A DNA stretch of 64,000 bases from Dromaius novaehollandiae (Eukaryota; Chordata; Aves; Casuariiformes; Dromaiidae), in assembly GCF_036370855.1 (NCBI RefSeq), contig NC_088102.1, forward strand, positions 72,301,601 to 72,365,600. Reading direction: 5' to 3'. The position numbers and the translations under genes are program-made. Shown here piece after piece: positions 1 through 10,472 of this stretch (positions are counted from its first letter, which is position 1; each line of letters begins with the position of its first letter). The notes under the pieces were generated by a model, which was not told where the DNA came from, did not search any database, and was given only the letters and a program-made list of their open reading frames with translations.

Positions 1-1459
1 TTGCTGCTGTCATACCGGTGGGGGAGGACGGTGGCATTATGGGTAGGCGTGCCTCAAAGGGAGGCCACGGCCTGTCTTCCTGCCTGCCACCAAGCGTTGG
101 CCCCATCCGAGACAGCAAGGCACACACTTTATGTCCGTGATTGGAGGCATCACCCACAAGGGGTACAAAGGAGGGTTGGGAAGAAAGCTGAAGGCATGTC
201 TCTCAATGCTAAATATCCCTCTCTGGCTTCCCAACTGCTGCACTTTCATCTCTATAATCAGCTCACAGCTTTGGTACCTCCCATGAATGTTCCGCCAGTT
301 AAACACAGAAGGTCTACATGCTCAATGGTTACGCTGCATTAGTTTTCTATGCTGCTCTTTCCTCTCTATGTGGTCAGTGCATATGCTGCATGAGCTTTCT
401 ATGCCACTCTTGTCTCTCTGCAAGGCCTGCCGGCATTTGTACGCAGCCCATACCGGAATGCTGAGGTCTGACAAGCCCCTGCCGCTAGTCCACTTCCCGA
501 CGGCTTCTGTTGCTGTGACCTGCTACTCTTTCAACTAGGGAAGCAAGTGGCTATGCACTGAGGTTTGCAGCCAAGGTAGGATGTGTCCTGCGAGAGCCCT
601 GACTCAGTTGCTGGTCTGCACCTCATCCCTGCTGTCTGTACACAGTGGGAAAATCCCCACGCTGGGGCACAGGAGCTGTCTGTTGTGCTGCAGCTGGGAA
701 AAATGTCCCCACGTGGCAGCGGGGCTGTCTGGGCAGGGAAGGATTCCCACCAGCTGTGAAGCAACTGTGAGCAGGTGCTGGCCACCTTCGTTCCTGCCCT
801 GGCAGAGGGCTCTCGGATGTCGGATGGAGGGTGCATTCCGAGGCGGAGCGAGGTGCTGGGAACTCCCCTGCCCTTGGGTGAGGGCTGCTGCCACAACTTA
901 GAGGAGGCCCGAGAGACCTGCAAGGCATTGCTGGGCTGAACTGCTTTGCTGGTACAGCCAGCCACGAGCACAGGTCCCCTTGACCCCCCCAGTCCACCTA
1001 GCTACCTACTGCAGATGCTGAAGCAGCCACCCTTCCAGGCGTTGTGTGGGAGGGAAACAAGGGGGCAGGGCTGGGGCCGTGCCTGATTCACTGGACCTGA
1101 AAAGGACAGAGACCAGAAGTGCATCCTCCTATGTCCCCAGTGACTGCAGGGGGAGAAACAAGCCATACAGGGCGGGGATTGCAAGTGCAGGCTGGACTGA
1201 ACCATCCCGGGCGCTGTCTCCCTCTGCCCTCCCAGTTCTGCACCAGCACCTGCACTAGCAGGGAGCAGGGCCTGGCAGCTTGGCAGTGGCAGTGCCACCT
1301 CAGGCCAATGCCGCACAGGGTAAAGAAGCTCTTTGTGTCAGGAAGGCCTTGAAGTGGCCAGAGCTTTCCAGATCCTTTTGCCTTGGGGTGACGTTTCAGT
1401 GCATCTGCACAGGGCCGACAGCGTGGCACGACTGACTCTGCCCTCCACCCTGCCTTGTG
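1..1459. other. Spacer, no gene recognised
   Basis: No protein family, RNA gene or transposon end is recognised here. The same sequence is present at the start of the other units. Units 2 and 5 lack roughly 450-600 bp that units 1, 3 and 4 keep (here about 90-670). Short open frames on both strands are not conserved in frame between copies, so I read this as non-coding. Confidence 0.6.
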
Positions 1460-2060
1460 TTCACGGAAGCACAGAAGCACACAACGGCAGAGGTTGGAAG
1501 GGACCTCTGGAGATCATCGAGGCCAATGCCCCTGTCCATGAGGGTCATCTAAAGCCCATCACCCAGGACCCTATCCAGACGCCTCTGCAATGCCTCCAAA
1601 GATGGAGACTCCACAACCTCCCCGGGCAACCTGTTCCCGGGCTCCGTCACCCTCACAGGAAAGAAGCTTATCCTGCTGGGCAGACGGAACTTCCTGGGTT
1701 TCAGGTTGTGCCCGTTGCCTCTTGTCCTATCGCTGGGCACCACTGAAAAGCTCTTGACACCCTCCCTTCAGATATTTATGCCCACTGATAAAGATTCCCC
1801 CACAGCCTTCCCTTCTCCACCATGAACAGGCCCAGTTCTCTCAGCCTTTCCGCGTGTGACAGATGCTCCCATCTCTTAAGCATCGTAGGAGCCAAATGGG
1901 CCTTGACATTCCGAGCCCCATCCTTGCCTGCTTGGACAACATCCCTCCATTCCTCCCACATTTCCTGAGGCTGGCTCCACACCAGCCCTTCCTCAGCTTT
2001 TGGCAGTTCTCCTTAACCATGGTGTCAAACAAGTGTCACATAGCATTGGTGTGCTGTTAG
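1460..2060 (-). mobile_element. CR1 LINE fragment, internally deleted
   Basis: Reading the plus strand, this begins with a degenerate CR1 3' end followed by the typical GGTTGGAAGGGACCTCTGG stretch, the CACTGAAAAG block and the AACAGGCCCAGTTCTCTCAG block. This is the reverse complement of a CR1 3' region, so the element points to the minus strand. Near 1892 it jumps from the 3' region directly to sequence that in longer copies (about 11730 and 24935) lies more than 1 kb further into ORF2. The reverse transcriptase core is therefore missing. The same deletion is present in all five units, so it predates the array expansion. Confidence 0.8.
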
Positions 2061-3400
2061 AGTAGCCCTACTGATGAGGAGCTCCTAAGAAATCGAGCTC
2101 CCTTTCAAGCTGACTGTGCTTCCTCTTGCTTTAGCGTACAAACAGAAATGGAGAGCACACATGATAAGAGAGTTCTTGCAGGCAGTCTTGATTCTCATGC
2201 ACTGCTGGACCCTCCTCTCCTGCCTGAGCCCTTTCCCTAAGCACAGCAGCCTGGGAGACCTCATTGGCAAAGCTCCTCCTCCCTTCCTCCTCCTCTATGT
2301 GCCCTTTTTCACTGGAGTTCGGGTCAGCTTATCCAGGCCACCCTCCTGAGACATCAGCTCATCTCCTGAGCCTCACGACAGACCACTCTTGTGCTCGGCG
2401 GAGGCTCTCCTTCATTTCCTGCTTGCTGCTCTGCCCTCGGGCAGATGCTGGGGAGGTTAAATGTGATGACCACAAAGGCAAGGCCCTGCCAGGGACACCA
2501 CCCATGCAGAGCAATGTTAACCTGGGGGAGGTCTCCACTCCTGGCCAGACTGTCCCCTTGACCAGCAGGCTCAAGGGAACCAACACCGGTCTCCCATGAC
2601 CCTCAGATTTGTCCCAGAGCACCTCGGATGCTCTGGATTTGCTCCAGGTCTCTGTGGCACTGGCACTGCAAAGAGATACTGATACACAGAAGCCTAGCGT
2701 TATCATACTCTGAAATGCAGCTGGCTGAGCAGAAACAGAAGCAGGTGGTGAGATGCTGGCTGTTCAGCAGGCCCAGCAGGTGCATGTGCTCTGACACACA
2801 GCAGCACTCAGGCTGCCGCTGCTGCTTCCCCTTGGGGGCTGGTGTGCAGTGGGGGAACCGTCTCCTTCCTACTTCAGCGCTGTATGGGGCGAGCGTGGCT
2901 GTGTGGGGGCTCACAGGCTGAAGGGCACACACCTGCAGGCAACTGGGCAGCGCCTCCATCTGCCCACAGGCCACTGTGAGGGGCCCAGTCCCTCCTGCCA
3001 ATGTGCCATGGAGCCTGGGGCTGGGCTTGACTTGGTGCCACCCTGGAGCTTTCTAGCCCAGAGCCAGCCCCAGTGCCTGCCCCATGTGGAGGGCTGCAGT
3101 GCGGAGGGACCTGGTGCCAGAGGTCAGCCCCACAGCAGCAAGGAGGCTGCAGCAGATGCTGCCCGCAGCACAGGACAGTCCCTGTCAAGGAAGGGCTCTT
3201 GTCATGCTCCCTGGCACAGTGTGACACACCCAGACCCATGCGGGATCAGGCATAGGAAGGGCCCACACACCCTGCACCCACTGCAGCACCCAGGTGGGGA
3301 GCTCTGCTCAGATCATCATCAGGCTCCCCACGGGGACAGCCAGGCAGGCACCCACCCACTGGTGGGGAGCGCATGATGCCAGAAGTGGAGCCGAGACGCA
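2061..3400. other. Conserved 5' flank of SRCR gene 1
   Basis: This block is kept upstream of all five genes with scattered substitutions. No coding exon is supported. A short stretch near 2140-2190, following a TTTAG acceptor-like site, reads as YKQKWRAHMIREFLQ and faintly resembles the FISNA segment of NLRP proteins, but it runs into other sequence at once. A weak TATA-like CATATATGG near 3398 is also conserved. Confidence 0.5.
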
Positions 3401-3454
3401 TATATGGGCATGCACGGGGATGGAGAAGGTTATTGGAGGCTGGGGCTCCGTCAG

Positions 3455-3570
3455 ATGGGAGATAACCCTCCTGATAACGTCTCAAAAGGTGCCTAATGCC
3501 GTTGATTGGCTCCCCTGGCAGCGGGGCCTGCACCTCTGCCTATATATTGCCCCCCCCACCACAGCAGTCT
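3455..3570 (+). promoter_or_regulatory. Proximal promoter of SRCR gene 1
   Basis: The sequence shows AGATAA at 3460-3465, TGATAA at 3472-3477, an inverted CCAAT box (ATTGG) at 3505-3509 and a TATA box (TATATAT) at 3541-3547, about 85 bp before the start codon at 3632. Order and spacing are the same before all five genes. Two closely spaced GATA motifs would fit control by a GATA factor such as GATA3 in T cells; that is inference. The transcription start is expected near 3570. Confidence 0.65.
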
Positions 3571-3631
3571 CTGGTGGCCCAGGAGGAGAGCGGGTGCTGG
3601 GGGCTGCACTGTGGGGCAGGAGGTGTTTGGG

Positions 3632-6600
3632 ATGGCCACCATCAGCCAGCTCCTTGCCAGCGCACTGGGGCTGCTGCTGTGCGTGCAGCTCTGCAGGGGT
3701 GAGTGCCTGTGGGCTCCCCGGGGCTGGAGCTGCCTGCCCTCATGCCGAGAGTGGGAGGCAGCCCTGGGGTTGGGGAGGCCACCGTGGGGCTGGGGTGGCC
3801 ACCATGGGTCTGTGCGTGACCTGCTGGGAGGGCTTCCTAGGGACACCAGCGGAGACACCCCACCCAGGCAGCCCTCGGGGACTCGCAGTGCCTGCGCTGC
3901 GCTGGGGACAGGGCTTATGCCAGTGGGGCCAAACACTGAGCACATGTGGCAGGACATGTGCTCTGCTGTGTTCACCTTGCATCGGGTGCTGGACATTCAG
4001 GAGAATGTCCTGCAGTGCGCCGAGGCTTTCCCCCCCAACAGCCATACATCGGGACCCAAAAGCCAGGCCCGCAGTGGGGAGTGGAGGCCATCAGGGCAGG
4101 GAACAGCTGTGGGACAGAGTCCCCCAGCCAGCCTGGTAGGGCAGGCTGTGCCAGGTGCCCGTGGCACCATGCTGGGACTCCATGTCCTCCTTTGTGGTCC
4201 CACATGGGCACCCACAGGCACCGGGGAGCTGCGACTGGTTAACGGAGGCAGCCGCTGCGCCGGTCGGGTGGAGATGAAGCACGAGGGCCAGTGGGGCACC
4301 GTGTGCAGCTATGACTTCCTCTGGGATGTCCGTGGGGCCTCCGTGGTCTGCAGGCAGCTGGGATGCGGCACCGTGGCCAGGGCCTCCCCGTACACCCCAT
4401 TTGGGGCTGGGACTGGCCGGATTTGGCTGCAACCCTTCTTATGCCGTGGCACTGAGACAGCGCTCCACAACTGCCCCCACTTCGGCTGGGGCCAGCACTA
4501 CTGTGGCCATGACACAGATGTTGGGGTGACGTGCTCAGGTGAGGGTTTGGGTGACCGTACTGTGGTGCAGCCCCTTGGCTGCTCACGGTTGGGAGCTGGC
4601 ATGGCCATTACCAGGGACTTCCCAATGGGGACTCCCTGGGCACAGATGGGGTGCAGGAGTGGGCTGCAGTGCACCACACTCATGCCCTGAGGGCACCTCT
4701 AATGCAGACGCCGTGGAGCTGAGGCTGGTGAATGGAGGTGGTCCCTGTGCAGGCAGAGTGGAGGTGAAGCTGCGGGGCCAGTGGGGGACGGTGGCAGACA
4801 ACAGCTGGGAAATGGAGGACGCCGAGGTGGTGTGTCAGCAGCTGGGCTGTGGCTCGGCCAAAAGCGCACACGGCTCAACTCGCTTTGGGAAAGGGTCTGG
4901 ACCAATCCATCTGGTTCGAGTTGACTGTCACGGGGATGAATCTGCCCTCTGGGAATGCACTGTCCAGGGGTGGGGGCCATACACTGGCCCCCATGACTGG
5001 GATGTTGGCGTGGTCTGCCAAGGTAAGAGCTGTGGTGGTCACGGCCCAGGCTTTCTCGCAATTGGGGCCGTCTGTGCCAGCACCATGGCTCTGGTGGCAG
5101 CCCCTCCACAACCCCCCAGCGTGTCCCAGGGACCCCCAAGAGATCCCAGACTCTCTCCTCCGGCAGGGTTTGTGCGGCTGGTTGGCGGAGACAGTGCCTG
5201 CTTGGGCCGCGTGGAGGTCAGGCAGGGCCGAGCCTGGGCCACCCTCTGTGAAGCCCACATGGACCTCAACACCGCCCATGTCATCTGCAAGGAGCTGGGC
5301 TGTGGAGCAGCTCTGGCCATCACTGGGGCGGCACGCTTTGGGGCAGGAGCTGGGCCCATCTGGGATGGGGGCTTTGAGTGTGCAGGCAACGAATCCCTCC
5401 TGTCTGCTTGCACCCGCAGGCTGCCCCATGGCCAGGGCTGCACCCACACCAGTGACGCTGCCATCATCTGCTCCCGTAAGAGAGCAGGGCACGGGACAGA
5501 GGCTGCAGCGGGAGGCGGGGGAGACGGGCAGCAGGGACAGGGGTGCCCAGGGCAGGGACGGGGCAGGGAGGCTGCGGGCTGGCTTGTGGCAGTCCCTAGG
5601 GGCACGAGAAGGCAGCGGGGTGTGGGAGGCAGAGGGCTGCCATGCCTGCATGCCCCCACCATTGCAGAGCAGGGGACATGAGCCTTCATCTCCAGCGTCT
5701 TTTCTCCCTCCCAGCCTACACAGGCTTCAGGCTGGTGAATGGCAGCACAGAGTGCACAGGGCGGGTGGAGCTGGAGGCACGCGGCACCTGGGGCTCCCTC
5801 TGCGACGCCGGCTGGGACATGCCCGACGCCCAGGTGCTCTGCCACCACCTCGGCTGCGGCTTTGCAGCCTCTGTGCCTCGCAGAGGGTATTTTGGGACAG
5901 GGAGCGGCCCACTGTGGCAGGACACATTTCACTGCAGCGGGACTGAGTCCCACCTGGGAGAGTGCCCTGCCACGGCGCTGGGGACCCCCGCCTGCTCACT
6001 GGGCCACGCTGCTGCAGTCAATTGCTCAGGTGCGTGCGGGGCAGGTGGCGTCAGACAGGAGGGCCTGCTGTGGGGAGGGGACCCAGCACCCCAAATGGAG
6101 GGGTGCCCCTCCTTCTCACTGCCACCAGGAGCTGTGGGGCACAGGGCCCATCTGGGGAAGCAGGGCCATGTCAGGGCAGGAGGAGGGCTGAGCCCACACA
6201 CAGGGTAGCAGGCACATGGGCAGGAGGAGGGCAGTGGGGCCGTGCTGTCCCCCGGCAAGCCGTGGGGCTTCTTGGCACCCCACGGTCCCCACAGCGTCTC
6301 AGGACATCTCCCCTCTGTGTGGGGCCAGGTGGAACTGAACCCCTGCGGCTGGTGGATGGGGAGAGCCGCTGTGACGGGCGCCTGGAGGTGGCCCTGGGTG
6401 GGGCCTGGGGCCGAGTCCAGCAGTGGGACGACAGCGGTGCCAGCGTGGTGTGCCGGCAGCTCCGGTGCGGCACGGTGCAGAAGGCCTACGCCGCCCCAGT
6501 GCTGCAGCCAGGCTCGAGTCCCCTGGGGCTGAGCGGGCTCTGGTGTGCAGGCACGGAGACCCACCTGGCCCAGTGCAATGCCACGCTGCCCAGCGCCGTG

Positions 6601-9600
6601 CCATCGGGCCACACTGAGGAGGCGGTGGTTGTGTGCTCAGGTGAGTGTGCCAGGAAGGGCCCCGGGGCGCCACAGGGGCCTGAGTGGCTGCCCCATCCCG
6701 GGCTGTCTCTGGCTGCAGGGAGCCGGCGGGTGCGGCTGGCAAGCGGCCCTGGGCGCTGTGCTGGGAGAGTGGAGGTCTACGTGCAGGGGGCCTGGATCCA
6801 TGTCTGTGAGGATGCCTGGGACCTCTGGGATGCCACCGTCGTCTGCCGCCAGCTGGGCTGCGGCAAGGCCCTGGCAGTGCCCGACTCAGCCCGCTACGGC
6901 CGGGGCTCGGGGCCAGTGTGGCTGGGCGCTGGCGGGTGCTCTGGGGCCGAGGCGACACTCTGGGACTGCCCGGCCCCGGCCCCAGCCCCAGGGCAGCGTG
7001 GTTGCAAGCAGGGTGCTGGCGCAGCAGCCGTTTGCTCAGGTCAGTGGCATCCTCCACCGGGGCCAGAGGTAGCAGGGCTGTGGGACTGGCCGTGGTGCCA
7101 GCCCTCCCCACCGGCCTCCCTGACCAGCTCCCCACACCCTGGGCAGTCCCGGGGAGCGAGATGGTGCCTTTGCCCCACTGCCCCAGCGTGTCCACTGCTT
7201 GGGGTGCTTCTCTTGGTGCCCCGGGGAGGTGGGTGGCGTGGTCGTAAGAGTGGGGGTGTTGCCCAGCCCTGGCTCAGCTGTGCCCCGCCCCGCTCATGCT
7301 ATCCCCTTGCAGAGCTCACAGTCCTGCGGCTGGCGGGTGGCAGCAGCTGCACCGGGCGCCTGGAGGTCTTCTACAATGGGACGTGGGGCAGCGTGTGCGC
7401 CAATGGCACCAGCCCCGCCACAGCCGCCGTGGTGTGCCAGCAGCTGGGCTGCGGGGCCACGGGCCGACTGGCATCTGCCCCAGCAACCACACAGGGCTCA
7501 GGCCCTGCGTGGCTGGCCTGGGTGCAGTGCGAGCTGGGGACCGACTCCCTCTGGCACTGCCCCTCGGCACCCTGGCACCTGCAGCCCTGCGACTCCCCTG
7601 GGGACACCCACATCACATGTGACGGGGACCCTGGCGGCACCAGAGTGACTCCCACGCCAGCCAGGGCAACTGGATGCCCAGACGGCACAGCTTGCACAGG
7701 TAGCTTTGCCAGCGCAGTGGCCCCAGGGACCCTCCAGCTCGGGCTGGCGCAGCCCAGTGGAGGGGGAGCAGCTCTGGCAAGGAGACCCCAGCTGCCCGGG
7801 CACTGTCACCCCTCGGCTTCATGCAGGGGTTGGCCCTTCGGCCCAGGGGTGCCCTCCTTGGCCTCCCTGTCCCTCAAGCTGCTCCCCTGCATCCTCCCAT
7901 GCATCCACAGTGATGCAGGATGGGACAGGGTCCCCAGCCTCCCTCCAGCTCTGCCGTGTTTTGGTGTCCTCACAGGTGCCCACAGGAGCCCTGCGGGGGG
8001 TGCTGGGGCCATGGCAGTGCCCACCATCCTCTGCATCATCCTGGGGACCCTGCTCTGCCTGGCCCTGGGGGCTCTCGCCATGCAGGCATGGTGTGCCATG
8101 GCTCAGCACAGAGGTGGGTCGCACCGGGGTTCTCCGGGGCTGAATCTACCAGGACGAGGCACCAGGGCAGAGCCAGTCAGGGCTGGGGGCCACTGATGGC
8201 TCCCGGGACTGCCTGGCCATGGGGCGGCCCGGCTGCACAGGCTGGGGACAGGCATGGCGGTGGAGGCCAGGAGGCCAGTGCTGAAAGAGGGCAGGACGCG
8301 GCGCAGCACGAGGGCCAGGCAGGGGCACCAGAGCCACTCAGCAGATGGGGCACAGCAGTGGAGCTGGGCCACAGGGATATCGGGGGCACAGCTGGGGACC
8401 CCCACCATCCCATGTGCTGTGCCCATGGCCTGGGGTTATGGCTGCCCTTGCTTTCCAGGCCCTGGCAGAGCTGGGGACACAATCTCTGAGGCCGTCTATG
8501 AGGAGCTCGACTACACCCTGACGCCAGAGTACCAGGAGGTGCCCAGTGGCTCAGGTGCGTACACCCTGACTCCCGTGGGAAGAGGCCAGCCCAGCCCGGC
8601 ACCTCTCCCTGGGGAAGGAGGTCTCTGTGCTGAGGCCCCCACGCACCCGCTGCAGCAGCTGTGCTGGGAGCCCAGCCATGTGCTGACCACGGGGAGCTGC
8701 AGTGCAGGGCCGTATCCTGGCCCCTCACAGTCCCCGCTGTGCGGTGAGGCTGTCCTGCCCAGGGTGCTGGCTAGGCCGTGGGACTGGGCAGCCTCTCCTA
8801 ACGCCCCATCCTCCAGGCTCTCCATCGGAGGGCTCAGCTACAAAGCTGCCGTATTACACCAGTGACAGTGTGGAGGTCAGCAGCCCCGCGACAGCAGCAG
8901 GTACGGGGCCGGAGTGCAGGGCCGTGCTGCAACGCGCCCAGAGGTGCAGCCGTCATGCCACAGCCAGTGCCAGCAGGGGCCTCACATGGTGCCTGTGCAG
9001 CATGGCCACGTGGCCCGCGGTTATTTTCTGGGCCAACACTCGTGGCTGGGGATGAGCCTCTGGGCTGCTGGCTCCATCCGAGAGCTGGCAGCCCCATGCA
9101 GCAGGCCTGGCCCCCATGTCGGCACCCGCAGCTCCTTGGCCAGTGGTGGCTGGCACAACACGTCCCTGCCCTGGCCTTCGTTTCACTGCCCTGTCTGTTG
9201 CAGACACCCCTGCCCAGGCATGGCCCCCCGGACGGGTATGATGATGCTGCGGCTGTCCTGCACCCAGGAGAGGCCGCTTCTCCAGGGTCAAGCAACGGAG
9301 ATGTTTCTGAGGTTGCAGTGCTGGAAGGTAAGAGGTGCCGCAGCCTGCACAGCAGCACTGCCATTCCCAGCACTGTGCCATCCCGCCGGGAGAGGTGGCT
9401 CCCCCGTGCTCTACTGCGGCGGTGGGTGGTGCCTGGGCATGGCGGGGACCACTGGCCTGGACCTGGCAGCCGGGGGATGAAATGCCCCCTAGAGGCACCG
9501 GCCATGCTGTCCGCAGCGGGGAGCCGGCCCTCGCTGAGCCACCCGGAGCTGCCAGGAGCCACGACAGATGCACCAGCTTCAGCGCCCCAAGACATGGGCT

Positions 9601-9641
9601 ACGACGATGTTGGTGTCAGTGGCCCCAGGACATCACCGTGA
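3632..9641 (+). CDS. SRCR group B receptor gene 1 (WC1/CD163-like), tail frameshifted
   Basis: Type I membrane receptor with seven SRCR domains; family members bind ligands outside the cell, and WC1 acts as a gamma-delta T-cell co-receptor. Exons, all phase 1: signal peptide 3632-3698; D1 4218-4538; D2 4708-5022; D3 5167-5475; D4 5715-6029; D5 6329-6640; D6 6719-7039; D7 plus linker 7313-7699; transmembrane 7976-8113; cytoplasmic 8459-8554, 8817-8900, 9204-9327, 9517-9641. D1, D3, D4, D6 and D7 show eight domain cysteines, D2 and D5 six. The first tail exon carries YEELDYTLTPEYQEV. The third tail exon lacks 5 bp (one CTGCC) compared with gene 5, so the frame ends at TGA 9239-9241, giving about 900 residues and losing GYDDA and the final GYDDV. 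Skipping this exon would join cytoplasmic exons 2 and 4 in frame. The domain exons themselves are open. Exons were set from GT-AG sites and comparison between the five copies. Confidence 0.85.
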
Positions 9642-9871
9642 GCATGGCGGGGCCGGGCTGTGGCAGTCCCTGAGGACACACACGGTGCCATGGGGATCTG
9701 CCCCCATGAGCCACAGGCCAGCCACAGCAGGTATCGTCTGTCTCACTAACGGCCCACTCGGGCTGGCCAGGGACTATGGGCACCATGGAGATGTGTCTCC
9801 ATCATCCCCCCCACGCAGCCCTCCAGGCGCTGCCTGAGTTTGTGCTTCCACTGTCCATTTCTCTCTCTTCT

Positions 9872-9886
9872 ATTAAAAAAAATAAA
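9872..9886 (+). terminator. Polyadenylation signals of SRCR gene 1
   Basis: ATTAAA at 9872-9877 and AATAAA at 9881-9886 lie about 235 bp after the last exon. The same pair occurs after genes 4 and 5 and after the duplicated end of gene 2. Confidence 0.7.
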
Positions 9887-10472
9887 AAAATGTTTGGAGC
9901 CTCGGCCCCAAGGTGAGGCCTTTGGGCACATTGCTATATCCCGGGGGTGGCTGGGGCGGACAAGGAGCATGTCCTGCTCAGAGTGAGCTCTGTTGCATGG
10001 AGCCAGTAACTCTCCTGCCGGCCTCACACGGCTCCAGTTAATCGCTGTTGCTGCTACGGGTCTTTCGCCCGCACTGTCCTAAGCCGAGACGCCTCCCTAC
10101 ATGGCACCCTGGCTGCTGTTGCCCTCACCCGCCCCAGAGCAGCGCTGCACCAGGTCGACATTTGCCATTGCTGGTGGTGCACACTGCCCATGGCAGGGAC
10201 TGCCATGGAGCGAGCGCTGCTCTATAGAAAGAGCCAAGCATGGGCAGCGCCGCCCGATGCAGCAGTGGTGGAGCAGCTGGCAGGCTTCCTCTCCTCGCTG
10301 GAGGTTTCCCTTGCTGTAAGGCAGGCCTGCAGCCCAAACACAAGGGCAGGACAACAGTGTGACAAGTGGAGATGTCTTGGAGGGAGGCTATGGTCTGCCT
10401 TCCTGCCTGCCACCTAGTAAAAGCCCCCATCTGGGAGAGCAGGGCAGATGCTTTGTCTCCTTGATTGGAGGC
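9887..10472. other. 3' flank of gene 1, no gene recognised
   Basis: Conserved after all five genes. An open stretch around 10200-10315 ends at a GTAAGG donor-like site, but its frame is not kept in the copy after gene 3, so I do not call an exon. Confidence 0.5.

Noticed and set aside
3392-3410. Second TATA-like site (CATATATGG) upstream of the promoter
   Set aside because: It lies about 230 bp before the start codon without supporting elements, and the site at 3541 is better placed.
3699-4217. Extra exon in intron 1 (long open frame leading into D1 in genes 3 and 4)
   Set aside because: The frame is open only in some copies, has no SRCR or signal features, and no acceptor-donor pair of matching phase is conserved in all five genes.
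7912-7975. Possible extra exon between D7 and the transmembrane exon (after CATCCACAG)
   Set aside because: The only exit is the acceptor of the transmembrane exon itself, and reading on would put the membrane helix out of frame.
3632-9641. Assignment to CD163 or DMBT1
   Set aside because: DMBT1 is excluded by the transmembrane helix and lack of CUB/ZP domains. CD163 proper has nine domains and a different tail; the YEELDY and YDDV motifs favour the WC1/CD163L1/SCART branch.
10200-10320. Open stretch ending at a GTAAGG donor-like site in the 3' flank
   Set aside because: The frame is not conserved in the copy after gene 3 and I recognise no family. Left as non-coding.
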